Assembly (NCBI GenBank): GCA_964617695.1
Contig: CAZTYW010000008.1
Coordinates: 1 to 47,820 of the forward strand
From: CAZTYW01 sp964617695
Lineage (GTDB): Bacteria; Chloroflexota; Dehalococcoidia; UBA2247; RBG-13-53-26
DNA length: 47,820 nucleotides
Direction of reading: 5' to 3'
The notes beneath the pieces are model-generated. The model ran no database searches. It was given only the letters and a program-made list of their open reading frames with translations, and was not told the origin of the DNA. Made by a program: the position numbers and the translations under genes. Shown piece by piece: positions 1 through 8,293 of the stretch. The stretch's first letter is position 1. The number at the start of each line of letters is the position of its first letter.

Positions 1-50
1 AGGTCACGCCAGTTGTCTGATTCTGACAAGTACCAGGAGGGGGATCACAG

Positions 51-536
51 ATGGTATCTCATCAGCCGACATCAGTTTACGAGGAATACCTGGAAGCTGC
101 CAGGGCGTCCTACGAGAAGCACCTGAATGAACTGCTTACGCCAGACGAGGCGTTGGCTCTTGGCCCAAAGAGAAAGGGTGCCAGGCGACTACTCGGCAAG
201 GGCAAGTATGGTACCGCGCTGCGGCGCTACAAACCGGCAGCCTTTGAAGAGGCGTTTCTCAAGTGGCATACCACGCTCACCAACGAGGCGCACATACTGT
301 GGGCTCTGCACAGGATCAGGATTGATGGTGAACTGAGCTACGACGACTACGTGGCGCACTGGCGGTCGTGCTACAACGGCCTGTGGAAAGAGGTGGATGG
401 ATATGCTGCCCTGTACGGAAACGAGGGTTGGGAGGTCAGGTTCGTGGCAGGCCGCAAGACGTCCAGGCTGGGCGGCAAGTGGGTCCTCAAACGTCAAAAG
501 GCAAGCAGGAACAGGGCTGCTAGTATCGGACCGTAG
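51..536 (+). CDS. Hypothetical protein, 161 aa
   Basis: I do not recognise the family. The ATG is preceded by a strong Shine-Dalgarno (aggaggggg at about 33-41), so the gene is probably real. The product is soluble, rich in Tyr, Trp, Arg and Lys, with no signal peptide or membrane segment. A basic stretch (about residues 39-60, KRKGARR and a Gly/Lys-rich segment) and a basic C-terminus (RKTSRLGGKWVLKRQK) could suggest nucleic-acid contact, but this is only a composition argument. It stands alone next to a gene-poor stretch, and its upstream context is cut by the window edge. Confidence 0.55.
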   Translation: MVSHQPTSVYEEYLEAARASYEKHLNELLTPDEALALGPKRKGARRLLGKGKYGTALRRYKPAAFEEAFLKWHTTLTNEAHILWALHRIRIDGELSYDDYVAHWRSCYNGLWKEVDGYAALYGNEGWEVRFVAGRKTSRLGGKWVLKRQKASRNRAASIGP

Positions 537-685
537 CAGCAACAGCCACACTTGCGGATCGTCACGGGCAGATTCAGGGCCCGGCGCATTGGCGCATTGC
601 CACCTAAAGGTCCGGCGCCTACGAGACCTAAGGCTCGCATAATGCATCTCTTTGCTGATGTCCTCCGCCGCTGTGCTGGTCTAAC

Positions 686-917
686 ATGGCTCGGAACCGG
701 CAACACGGCCTCAGAGTTGCAGACGCCGTTGGGATCGATCACCTGGCCGAGTGGAGGTTGCTGGTTCGGGAAGGAGAGCCCTGGACAAAGCTGTCCAAAT
801 CGCGCTGTTGCCTCTGGCATTGTGGGCGTACCTGTTCGACAAGTGGCTGGCTGCCGTGAAGTACGTTCTCGCCCAGTACGGGACACAGGACGGAAGCGGC
901 CCGCCATCGTCTGAGTG
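686..917 (+). pseudogene. Possible decayed small membrane-protein gene
   Basis: The 553 bases between the first gene and pyrG hold no intact gene that I can support. Within them, an ATG at 686 opens a protein-like frame (MARNRQHGLRVADAV...). From about 781 a different frame reads a plausible hydrophobic helix (KAVQIALLPLALWAYLF) followed by DKWLAAVKYVLAQ and a stop at 915-917. Together they look like one small gene of about 75 residues broken by a frameshift near 775-781. There is no good ribosome site before 686. An alternative is that only the second part is used, since AAGGAG lies just before a CTG at 781. Confidence 0.2.
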
Positions 918-1007
918 AATGGCCGGGCCACCCTCTCGATCGTCACCGGCGTCTCCCCAGCGGTGACAGGTGTGCAAAACCTTTTGTTCGCCTGGTCACA
1001 TATCCAC

Positions 1008-1035
1008 TTGACAGGGTTGCAGGAGATGGTATACT
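1008..1035 (+). promoter_or_regulatory. Sigma-70 promoter of pyrG-fsa-rho
   Basis: TTGACA (1008-1013), a 16-base spacer and TATACT (1030-1035) make a near-consensus promoter. Transcription would begin near 1042, about 48 bases before the pyrG start. Confidence 0.75.
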
Positions 1036-1089
1036 GGCTCTAGATTCAGCTAGCCTCGCTTTCCTTTTAGTCTTCTCCTAGGGTACAGG

Positions 1090-2745
1090 GTGACAAAATA
1101 CATATTCATAACTGGCGGCGTGGTCAGTTCCGTAGGTAAGGGAATCACCGCCGCTTCTATCGGTCGGATACTTAAAAGCCGCAATATCTCCGTATCGATC
1201 CAGAAACTCGATCCGTATCTCAATGTTGATCCTGGGACTATGTCTCCTTACCAACACGGCGAAGTATTCGTCACCCAGGACGGAGCAGAGACCGACCTTG
1301 ATCTGGGTCACTATGAGCGCTTTATCGATATTGACCTGACTGGCGCCTCCAGTGTCACCACCGGGCAGATCTACAGCTCGGTTCTTGCCAGGGAGAGGCG
1401 CGGTGATTTTGTTGGCGGGACGATCCAGGTAGTCCCGCATGTGACCAACGAGATAAAGAGGCGAATCCGGGAAGTGGGGGAGTTGACGAAAGCGTCCGTT
1501 GTAATCGTGGAGGTAGGCGGGACTGTGGGAGATATTGAGGGGCTCCCCTTCCTGGAAGCTATCCGTCAGATGCGAGGTGAGGCAGGGCGCGATAACGTGC
1601 TCTACGTTCATGTGACTTTCTTACCCTACATCTCGGCAACGGGAGAGCTGAAGACAAAACCTACCCAGCACAGCGTGAACGAATTGCGCCGCATCGGCAT
1701 TCAACCTGACATCATTGTGTGTCGCAGTGACCATCCTATGTGGGGGGAATTGGAGGACAAGATATCCCTGTTCTGCAGCGTCGAGAAGAGAGCCGTGATA
1801 CCCCTGCTTACCGTGTCTAACATCTATGAGGTTCCTGTTATTCTGGAGGAATCCGGGCTGGGCGACCTTATGACGCAGATGCTGGGCTTGACGGCAGGAA
1901 CAGCAGGCCTGGACGATTGGCGTGCCCTGGTGGAGAAGACTAAGTCTCCGAAGGAACCTCTTCCCATTGCCCTGGTAGGCAAATATGTTGAACTTCGGGA
2001 CGCCTATATTTCGGTGCGCGAGGCATTGCGCCATGCCGGTACTTACCTGGACAGAGAGGTGGATATACTCTGGGTTCAGGCGGAAGACATAGAAAGGGAC
2101 GAGATCGAGCTTGACGGTCTCCTCCGCTCCGCCCAGGGGATCATCGTGCCCGGCGGCTTTGGCTATCGTGGCATCGAAGGCATGGTCAAGGCGGCTCGCT
2201 ATGCCCGGGAGCATGAGGTACCATATCTTGGCCTGTGCCAGGGGTTGCATGTTATGGTAGTGGACCATGCCAGACAAGCCCTCAACTCGCCCGAGCCCAA
2301 CTCGACAGAGTTCCGTCCTGACACGCCCTATCCTGTCATCAGCCTTCTGCCTGAGCAGGAGGAGGTAGAAGAGAAGGGTGGGACCATGAGGCTTGGCACG
2401 TATCCGTGCTATCTAGTCGAAGGCACCCGAGCTGCTGCGGCTTACGGGCAGCCCATAGTCTACGAGCGTCATCGTCATCGCTTTGAGTTCAACAACGATT
2501 TCCGTTATACTTTGGAGCGGGCTGGGTTGCAGGTCAGCGGTGCATCTGCCGATGGCCAACTGGTAGAGATAGTGGAGTTGCGGGACCACCCCTGGATGGT
2601 AGCTACCCAGTTTCATCCTGAGTTCAGATCACGCCCTAACCGTCCGCATCCCCTGTTCTGCGAATTCGTCAGGGTGGCGAAGCAAACCCTGAGAGAGGGA
2701 GGTCAACATCCCTTGCCGCTGCGTCAGGAGATTAGAGGGGGATAG
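1090..2745 (+). CDS. pyrG: CTP synthase
   Basis: Makes CTP from UTP, ATP and glutamine in the cytoplasm, the last step of pyrimidine nucleotide synthesis. The N-terminal synthase domain has the typical opening KYIFITGGVVSSVGKG, which contains the P-loop. The C-terminal class I glutamine amidotransferase domain carries the nucleophile Cys383 in GLCQG and the HPE of the catalytic triad in QFHPEF. At 551 residues it is close to the family's usual 530-550. The GTG start at 1090 is chosen because the conserved MTKYIFITGG begins there. It is first in an apparent pyrG-fsa-rho operon; a similar order of pyrG, a transaldolase gene and rho is known in Bacillus. Confidence 0.97.
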   Translation: MTKYIFITGGVVSSVGKGITAASIGRILKSRNISVSIQKLDPYLNVDPGTMSPYQHGEVFVTQDGAETDLDLGHYERFIDIDLTGASSVTTGQIYSSVLARERRGDFVGGTIQVVPHVTNEIKRRIREVGELTKASVVIVEVGGTVGDIEGLPFLEAIRQMRGEAGRDNVLYVHVTFLPYISATGELKTKPTQHSVNELRRIGIQPDIIVCRSDHPMWGELEDKISLFCSVEKRAVIPLLTVSNIYEVPVILEESGLGDLMTQMLGLTAGTAGLDDWRALVEKTKSPKEPLPIALVGKYVELRDAYISVREALRHAGTYLDREVDILWVQAEDIERDEIELDGLLRSAQGIIVPGGFGYRGIEGMVKAARYAREHEVPYLGLCQGLHVMVVDHARQALNSPEPNSTEFRPDTPYPVISLLPEQEEVEEKGGTMRLGTYPCYLVEGTRAAAAYGQPIVYERHRHRFEFNNDFRYTLERAGLQVSGASADGQLVEIVELRDHPWMVATQFHPEFRSRPNRPHPLFCEFVRVAKQTLREGGQHPLPLRQEIRGG

Positions 2746-3402
2746 GTGCGTCTTTTCCTGGACACGGCTGATGTTGGTCAGATCCGCCAGGGGGTGAAAC
2801 TGGGTGTCATCAGCGGAGTTACCACGAATCCGACTTTGGTTGCCAAAGCAGGACGCACGGTTGACTATAAGTCCGCTGTTATGGAGATCTGTTCCATAGT
2901 CAACGGCCCTGTTTCTGCTGAGGTGCTGGGCCAGGAAACCGAGTCAGTCATGAAGGAGGCGAGGGAGATTTCGGCGTGGTCGCCTCATGTGGTGGTCAAA
3001 ATCCCGTGTACTGCTTACGGTCTGGAGGCGATATCGGTCCTTTCCAGAGAGGAAATCAGGACAAACCTGACCCTCTGCTTTTCGCCCAACCAGGCGCTCC
3101 TGGGAGCGCTGGCAGGAGCCACCTATGTGAGTACGTTTGTGGGCAGGTTGGATGATATAGGGCAGGACGGAATGGAGTTGGTGGCCGAGATTGTACAATT
3201 ATTTGAGCGTTATAGCCTGCCGACGCAGGTAATTGCAGCCAGTATCCGGCACCCGATGCATTGTGTTAATGCGGCCAGGGCAGGGGCCCACATTGCCACC
3301 GTCCCCTACAGCGTATTGGTGCAGATGATTGTTCATCCTCTCACTGCCATCGGCATTGATCGCTTCCTGGAGGACTGGCAGCGAGTTTCCAGCAAAGGCT
3401 GA
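2746..3402 (+). CDS. fsa: Transaldolase / fructose-6-phosphate aldolase family protein
   Basis: Small (218 aa) class I aldolase of the TalC/MipB/FSA group, acting in the non-oxidative pentose phosphate pathway or as a fructose-6-phosphate aldolase. The start MRLFLDTADVGQI, the GVTTNPTLVAKAG segment, the Schiff-base lysine in VVVKIP (about residue 85) and TNLTLCFSPNQALLGALAGA are all family landmarks. Its GTG start immediately follows the pyrG stop, with AGAGGGGG at the end of pyrG as ribosome site, so the two are translationally coupled. Sequence alone does not separate transaldolase from aldolase activity. Confidence 0.92.
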   Translation: MRLFLDTADVGQIRQGVKLGVISGVTTNPTLVAKAGRTVDYKSAVMEICSIVNGPVSAEVLGQETESVMKEAREISAWSPHVVVKIPCTAYGLEAISVLSREEIRTNLTLCFSPNQALLGALAGATYVSTFVGRLDDIGQDGMELVAEIVQLFERYSLPTQVIAASIRHPMHCVNAARAGAHIATVPYSVLVQMIVHPLTAIGIDRFLEDWQRVSSKG

Positions 3403-3412
3403 GGAGAGAAAA

Positions 3413-4675
3413 ATGAATTTCGCCGAATTAGAAACCAAGAAGAGAGAAGACCTGATGGAGATGGCCAAAGACTGGGGCGTCTCCGGCTACAGCATGCTCA
3501 AGAAGCATGAGCTTATCCTTTCTTTGCTACAGGCCCAGGCGGAAAAAGAAGGCAATACGATTGCCAGCGGTATGCTGGAACTCACGTCTGAAGGATACGG
3601 TTTCTTGCGGCGAAATAATCTGTTGCCCAGCTCAATTGACATCTACGTTTCGCAGTCCCAGATTCGACGCTTTGGCTTGCGGACGGGCGATAACGTCATG
3701 GGGCAGGTAAGACCACCAAAGGAGGGTGAGAGGTATCAGAGTCTGCTCAGGGTGGAGTTGGTGAATGACATGGAGCCGGACCTGTCCAAGGATCGGTTCG
3801 TGTTCGATTCCCTGACCCCCATTTTCCCTGACCAGCTATACAACCTTGAGGGCAACCCGAATAACCTGGCGGCGCGCTTGATAAACCTGGTGGCTCCGAT
3901 TGGCAGGGGGCAGCGTGGGCTCATCGTCTCCCCGCCGAAGGCAGGCAAGACCATGCTACTCAAGCAAATTGCCAATGCCATGACCGCCAATTATGACGAC
4001 GTCCATATCATGGTATGCCTCATTGGGGAGAGGCCGGAAGAGGTAACCGACATGAAGCGGTCCGTCAGAGGTGAGGTGATCAGTGCTACCTTCGATGAGA
4101 TGGTGGAAAACCAGACCCGGGTGGCTGAATTCGCCCTGGAGCGGGCCAAACGCCTGGTTGAAGCTAGGAGGGACGTAGTTATCCTGCTCGATGGCATTAC
4201 CCGTCTTACCAGGGCCTATAACCTGGGGGCGCCCTCAAGCGGCAGGACCCTGTCGGGCGGCATCGATCCGGTAGCCCTGTATCATCCGAAGCATTTCTTT
4301 GGGGCAGCCAGGAATATTGAGGAGGGCGGAAGCCTCACCATCCTGGCTACCTGTCTTGTCGACACAGGTAGCCGCATGGACGAAGTGATCTACGAGGAGT
4401 TCAAGGGCACCGGCAACATGGAGTTGCATCTTGATCGCCGTCTGGCAGAAAGGCGCATTTTCCCTGCTATTGACATCCCGCGCAGCAGCACCAGGCGCGA
4501 GGAATTGCTGCTTGACGAAGCGACTTTGAAGCAGGTCTGGCTGTTGAGGCGCATGATAGCCATGGTTTCTACTGACTCAGCCAATCCCACGGAAGCCACG
4601 CAGTTGACGCTTGACCGCCTAGCCAAGACTCGGGACAATGCTGAGTTCTTGGCCAGTCTCAGCAAGGACCTGTAG
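3413..4675 (+). CDS. rho: Transcription termination factor Rho
   Basis: Hexameric RNA-dependent ATPase that ends transcription at Rho-dependent sites. The 420-residue protein has the N-terminal Rho helix bundle (residues 1-45), a cold-shock-like RNA-binding fold (SEGYGFLRR, about 50-125), the Walker A motif PPKAGKT (174-180) and a Walker B region in VVILLDGITRLTRAYN. The ATG at 3413 is preferred because GAGGAG at 3401-3406 precedes it and MNFAELETKK fits the family. Longer readings run back into fsa. It ends only 7 bases from the convergent pyrE, with no intrinsic terminator between them. Confidence 0.97.
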   Translation: MNFAELETKKREDLMEMAKDWGVSGYSMLKKHELILSLLQAQAEKEGNTIASGMLELTSEGYGFLRRNNLLPSSIDIYVSQSQIRRFGLRTGDNVMGQVRPPKEGERYQSLLRVELVNDMEPDLSKDRFVFDSLTPIFPDQLYNLEGNPNNLAARLINLVAPIGRGQRGLIVSPPKAGKTMLLKQIANAMTANYDDVHIMVCLIGERPEEVTDMKRSVRGEVISATFDEMVENQTRVAEFALERAKRLVEARRDVVILLDGITRLTRAYNLGAPSSGRTLSGGIDPVALYHPKHFFGAARNIEEGGSLTILATCLVDTGSRMDEVIYEEFKGTGNMELHLDRRLAERRIFPAIDIPRSSTRREELLLDEATLKQVWLLRRMIAMVSTDSANPTEATQLTLDRLAKTRDNAEFLASLSKDL

Positions 4676-4682
4676 TAGGCAG

Positions 4683-5252
4683 CTAGCTCTCCCCTCTTCC
4701 GGGTTCCACCAGAGGTACTTCGGCAGTACACAACGGACATTCTTCTGGCCTGTAGTTGGGCGCCGAGGTTCTGTAGCAGCTATAAAGGGGCAGCCCGAAG
4801 TCGGCTCTTTCCGGGCTTCGATCGACTAACACCGCCACCCCGATCACCTCTCCTCCTCTCCTCCCGACCTCCTCCACTACTTCACGGACAGAGCCCCCGG
4901 TGGTCAAGACGTCGTCCACAACCAGAGTCCTCTCGCCTGGGGAGATACTGAACCCGCGGCGGAAAACGCGGGTCCCGCCCTGTTTCTCAGCGTAGATGCT
5001 GCGGATGCCGAGGTGTCTGGCCACCTCGTAGGCCAGAATGACGCCACCCGTTGTTGGCCCGGCCACCAGTTCGACAGCCTGGTCCTGGAAGTGCCGGGCG
5101 ATCATGTGGCACAAGCGCTCCGTATATCGGGGGTGCTGCAGAATTCGGAACTTCTCCCAATATACGGACGAGTGCAATCCTGAGGACAGCAGGAAGTGCC
5201 CTTCCATCATAGCGCCTGTGGCTCGCAGGATCTCTTCTACCTCTGCGGGCAC
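4683..5252 (-). CDS. pyrE: Orotate phosphoribosyltransferase
   Basis: Joins orotate to PRPP to give orotidine monophosphate in de novo pyrimidine synthesis. The PRPP-binding motif TLVVDDVLTTGGSV (about residues 110-123) and the loop YAEKQGGTRVFRRG are clear. The protein has 189 residues, typical length. The C-terminal tail carries a CPLC pair that most homologues I know lack; it may bind a metal or be neutral. It lies 9 bases after lepB and is probably co-transcribed with it. Confidence 0.95.
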   Translation of the reverse strand: MPAEVEEILRATGAMMEGHFLLSSGLHSSVYWEKFRILQHPRYTERLCHMIARHFQDQAVELVAGPTTGGVILAYEVARHLGIRSIYAEKQGGTRVFRRGFSISPGERTLVVDDVLTTGGSVREVVEEVGRRGGEVIGVAVLVDRSPERADFGLPLYSCYRTSAPNYRPEECPLCTAEVPLVEPGRGES

Positions 5253-5261
5253 CTTGCTCCT

Positions 5262-5822
5262 CTACACCGTGCAGACGGATGCCGTGACTACATGGTCCAC
5301 GGCGGTTGCTGAATATTCGGGTGACAGTCCCCAGTTCGATGGCGGCCAGTAGCAGAGCCACACCCTGCCCACGATGTTGTCCCTGGGGACCGGGCCGAAA
5401 GTCTGTGAGCCACTACTGTTGCTGCGGTTGTCACCTATGACGAAGTACTCGTCCTGGCCGAGAGTAACAGAGTATTCATTGGAGCTGCTGATTGGACCGA
5501 AGTCTGGGGTCTCTTCCAGTTGCACGCCATTTACGTAGATATAGCCGTCCCCAATCTCCACGTGGTCGCCGGGCAGGGCGACTATCCTCTTGATATAGAG
5601 TTCGTCGGGGAACTGGGGGTTGTGGAACACGACTACATCGCCCCGTGCAGGGGAGCGGAAGCGATACGTCAATTTGTCTACCAGCAGGTACTGACTGTTA
5701 TGGAAGCTCGGCTCCATACTGCCCCCGTCCACGCGGAAGCTCTGCAAAGCGAATTGCACGGCGCCGAAGATGACGAGGACGAGGAGTAGGACACCTATGA
5801 TATCGCGGATGCTGGTCTTCAT
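5262..5822 (-). CDS. lepB: Signal peptidase I
   Basis: Membrane serine protease that removes signal peptides from exported proteins. With the start at 5822 (MKTSIRDIIG) the protein has 186 residues: one N-terminal membrane helix (about 7-27, GVLLLVLVIFGAVQFAL), the catalytic Ser35 in GGSMEPSF, the general-base Lys78 in YIKRIVALPGD and the box GDNRSNSSGSQ. The internal ATG is preferred to the longer reading from 5888 because GAGGG lies directly upstream and the putative -10 element falls inside the longer reading. The catalytic domain should face outside. Confidence 0.93.
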   Translation of the reverse strand: MKTSIRDIIGVLLLVLVIFGAVQFALQSFRVDGGSMEPSFHNSQYLLVDKLTYRFRSPARGDVVVFHNPQFPDELYIKRIVALPGDHVEIGDGYIYVNGVQLEETPDFGPISSSNEYSVTLGQDEYFVIGDNRSNSSGSQTFGPVPRDNIVGRVWLCYWPPSNWGLSPEYSATAVDHVVTASVCTV

Positions 5823-5849
5823 CCCTCGTGTTCTCCCAACCCGCAATCG

Positions 5850-5878
5850 ATTATAATCTATTTGCCGTTCCTGTTCCA
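5850..5878 (-). promoter_or_regulatory. Candidate promoter of lepB-pyrE
   Basis: On the minus strand a perfect TATAAT (5855-5850) lies 28 bases before the lepB ATG. The -35 at 17-base spacing (TGGAAC, 5878-5873) is weak. Confidence 0.45.
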
Positions 5879-5923
5879 GCCAGGGCACTATATGAGAGTA
5901 TCAAAGCGGTCACAAATCCGTGC

Positions 5924-5939
5924 GGAGGCATGTGCCTCC
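5924..5939 (+). repeat. Perfect palindrome upstream of the sigma factor
   Basis: GGAGGCA and TGCCTCC flank a 2-base centre, between the lepB promoter and the sigma-factor start. It could be an operator for either divergent gene or an RNA hairpin. Nothing in the sequence decides between them. Confidence 0.35.
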
Positions 5940-5990
5940 AGTGCTATTCGCAAGGGGGATATGGTACTGGCCTCCTGACTCGGGCATCGA

Positions 5991-6005
5991 CTCCCCATCG
6001 GGGAG
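5991..6005 (+). promoter_or_regulatory. Hairpin covering the sigma-factor ribosome site
   Basis: CTCCCC (5991-5996), loop ATC, GGGGAG (6000-6005). The 3' arm is the Shine-Dalgarno for the GTG at 6012, so the folded hairpin would hide it. Confidence 0.45.
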
Positions 6006-6011
6006 AGCGAA

Positions 6012-6581
6012 GTGGACGATAGGGACCTCGTCAATCGCAGCAAAAAGGGTGACCTTGACAGCTTCAACAACCTGGTGGAGGAGTATCAGGCAATCGTTTA
6101 CAACCTTGCCCTGCGGATGTTGGGAGGAGCCCAGGCTGCTGAAGACGCATGTCAGGACACATTCTTGTCCGCCTGGAGGAGCATAGGCAGCTTCCGGGGC
6201 GGCAATTTCAGGGCATGGCTGTTGCGCATTGCTGCCAACATTTGCCGCGACCAGCTCCGCAAATCCAGGCGCAATCCTACGTGCTCTCTCGAGACTCTCC
6301 TGGTCGAGGTCAGTGGACGGAGTTCGAGCGAGTCGCCCGAGGCCTATGTCCTGCGCAGGGAGCTGGGACGTCAAATACAGGAAGGTCTGGCCGTCCTTCC
6401 CGCGGACCAGCGTCTGGCAGTCGTACTCTGCGACGTACAGGGCCTTAGCTACGATGAGATTGCCCAGGTGATGAAGTGCTCCCTGGGAACAGTGCGGTCA
6501 CGGCTCAGCCGGGGGAGGGCTCGTCTGAGGGACTACCTGGTGGGAAAGGGAACCTTTCCCCCTTCGGTGTCGTCTTACTAA
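6012..6581 (+). CDS. ECF RNA polymerase sigma factor (RpoE/SigW type)
   Basis: Alternative sigma factor that directs RNA polymerase to its own set of promoters. In its 189 residues, region 2 (about 10-80: QAIVYNLALRMLGGAQAAEDACQDTFLSAW...) and region 4 (about 125-175: LPADQRLAVVLCDVQGLSYDEIAQVMKCSLGTVRSRLSRGRARL) are both intact. The GTG start at 6012 has GGGGAG as ribosome site; this site is also the arm of a hairpin. The gene directly downstream is a membrane zinc-finger anti-sigma factor, the usual partner. The signal sensed is unknown. Confidence 0.93.
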   Translation: MDDRDLVNRSKKGDLDSFNNLVEEYQAIVYNLALRMLGGAQAAEDACQDTFLSAWRSIGSFRGGNFRAWLLRIAANICRDQLRKSRRNPTCSLETLLVEVSGRSSSESPEAYVLRRELGRQIQEGLAVLPADQRLAVVLCDVQGLSYDEIAQVMKCSLGTVRSRLSRGRARLRDYLVGKGTFPPSVSSY

Positions 6582-6601
6582 TAAGAGAGGGTAGAAGAAG
6601 A

Positions 6602-7159
6602 ATGTGGCACCCATTTTCTCTGGGACGGAGACGCAACGGGTGTGGGCACACGAGAGGGGCTCTTTCGGGCTATGTAGACGAACGTCTCCCTCAGAAGGAA
6701 ACCGAAAGGGTTCAAGAGCATCTGTCGGAATGTGCGGGATGCCGGGAGGAGCTTGAGTCTCTTCGTGCAACGGTGCAGTTGCTGCACCGGGTACCGCAGG
6801 TACCCCCGCCGCGCAGCTTTGCCGTGGCTGAGGCAAGGCCGGTGCCAGGCTGGTCGGCCGTCTGGGTGCTCCGGGTTGCCACTGCTATGGTGGCTGTCTT
6901 CCTTCTGCTGACGGTTGTGTTTGACGCTGCAAACGTGTTTGAGGGTCCCCAGAGGGGAGTGTTGAATGAGCGCGGCGAACAGTCGGCTGAGATGCTTTCT
7001 CCGGGGGGAGGAGAGGAGGGGGGCAGCACGTCAACTGAGGAGGCGGGTTGGGTGCGTCCACTCGAGTATGGGCTGCTGGGGGTGGTGGTGGTCTTGGGTG
7101 GAGGCACACTCGCATACTGGCGCAGCACGAAGAGACGGGAGTCTGCCAGCCTCGGTTGA
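6602..7159 (+). CDS. Membrane-anchored zinc-finger anti-sigma factor
   Basis: Probably holds the preceding ECF sigma factor inactive at the membrane. With the ATG at 6602 (AGAGGG upstream) it has 185 residues. The N-terminal zinc-finger anti-sigma domain shows the H-x3-C-x2-C pattern in HLSECAGC, preceded by CGHTRGALSGYVDERLP. A first membrane helix lies around residues 88-110 (VWVLRVATAMVAVFLLLTVV). An extended Gly/Glu/Ser-rich linker follows, then a second hydrophobic helix near the C-terminus (YGLLGVVVVLGGGTLAYW). Two membrane helices would place the linker outside, a possible protease or signal site. Confidence 0.85.
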   Translation: MWHPFSLGRRRNGCGHTRGALSGYVDERLPQKETERVQEHLSECAGCREELESLRATVQLLHRVPQVPPPRSFAVAEARPVPGWSAVWVLRVATAMVAVFLLLTVVFDAANVFEGPQRGVLNERGEQSAEMLSPGGGEEGGSTSTEEAGWVRPLEYGLLGVVVVLGGGTLAYWRSTKRRESASLG

Positions 7160-7289
7160 GATTCAAGCTGCTGTCTGATCTCACCCTGGGGAGCGAGTCA
7201 CAACATTCCTTTCCAAGACCATGCTGGTAGGCCACTATTGAACACTGCCGTTGACGGCAGGCCCGTTTCTGTTGATCTCTTGCGATCTA

Positions 7290-7318
7290 TGGCCAAGCGC
7301 CCTGCTTGGCGGTATAAT
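7290..7318 (+). promoter_or_regulatory. Candidate promoter of the histidine kinase
   Basis: A perfect TATAAT at 7313-7318 with TGGCCA (7290-7295, 4 of 6 matches) at 17 bases. Transcription would start near 7325, which makes translation starts upstream of that unlikely. Confidence 0.5.
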
Positions 7319-7325
7319 GGCAGCG

Positions 7326-8249
7326 ATGCGCAAGTCCTTCTGGGATTGGAGACAAAATCTGGGTCCAATGAAGGACCGGACGCTGCATCTTCTGAGTCGC
7401 TGTTTCTTTGAAGCGTACAGGCGCGTCGAGACCGCCAGGCTAGGATCGCTGGAGAAAAGACAGTCAAGCCAAACGGCGACCGCTCACATTGATACCTCAT
7501 CCCATCCAGTCGAGATCAGCGCTTCAGATGGCCTGCAGATGCCAGAAGAGTATGACCGCACGGCGGAGGCCTTCTCCAGGGTTGCGCATGAGCTGAAAGC
7601 GCCCTTGACCGCCATCATTTTCTCGGCCGAGCTGCTCGGCATGCTCCAGCTACTGGATACTAGTCGGGACAGCCACAAGGAAGCTTTGATCCAGAACATC
7701 AGCGACAACGCGTCGAAAGTGAACAGGAGGATTACCGATCTGCTGGACTTCATCAAGGCCCGGAACGGCGGTCTGGAGCTTGAGCCCCGGTCGATAGAGG
7801 TCGGTCCACTGATAAGCCAGGCGGTTTCTCACAGCGTAGTGCTTTTCAGCAAGAAACGGCAGTCACTGAAACTGGATGTGCCGGATTCCTTGCCAAAGGT
7901 GAGGGCCGACGGGGCCAGACTTCAGCAAGTGCTGGGCAACCTTCTCGAGCACGCCAGTGAGACGTCACCCGACGATAGCAGCATCACAGTGTCCGCCAGA
8001 CGGGTCGGGACGGGCGTCGTGGTCGAGGTCAAGGACTCAGCCCCAGCTATCAGCGAGTGGCTGAAGGCGAAGCTGTTTGACCCGGGCTACTGCGGCGACG
8101 GTGCGAACGGCGGACATGGCTTCCCCGCACTTGGGCCCGGCCTGGCGCTTTCCAAGCGTCTGGTGGAACTACATCAGGGGGAGATATGGGTGTCCAGCGG
8201 TGGGGGGAACGGCAATATCCTTGCGTTTTCTGTCCCGGCTCTGGAATAA
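7326..8249 (+). CDS. Sensor histidine kinase with degenerate ATP-binding motifs
   Basis: The HisKA helix pair is clear, with the H-box SRVAHELKAPLTAI; the phospho-acceptor would be His88 when counted from the ATG at 7326. The HATPase domain is odd. The N-box reads NLLEHASETSP, where the second Asn is His, and the G1 box reads DSAPAI in place of D-x-G-x-G. The G2 region GPGLALSKRLVELHQGEIW is intact. No membrane or clear sensor domain is present and no response regulator is adjacent. The start is uncertain (7326 or 7368) because no good ribosome site is visible. It may act as a phosphatase, as a scaffold, or with reduced kinase activity. Confidence 0.75.
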   Translation: MRKSFWDWRQNLGPMKDRTLHLLSRCFFEAYRRVETARLGSLEKRQSSQTATAHIDTSSHPVEISASDGLQMPEEYDRTAEAFSRVAHELKAPLTAIIFSAELLGMLQLLDTSRDSHKEALIQNISDNASKVNRRITDLLDFIKARNGGLELEPRSIEVGPLISQAVSHSVVLFSKKRQSLKLDVPDSLPKVRADGARLQQVLGNLLEHASETSPDDSSITVSARRVGTGVVVEVKDSAPAISEWLKAKLFDPGYCGDGANGGHGFPALGPGLALSKRLVELHQGEIWVSSGGGNGNILAFSVPALE

Positions 8250-8293
8250 CGAGAGAAGCGTTGCGGCCCCGCTGGTCATGTGGGCATCTGCTG

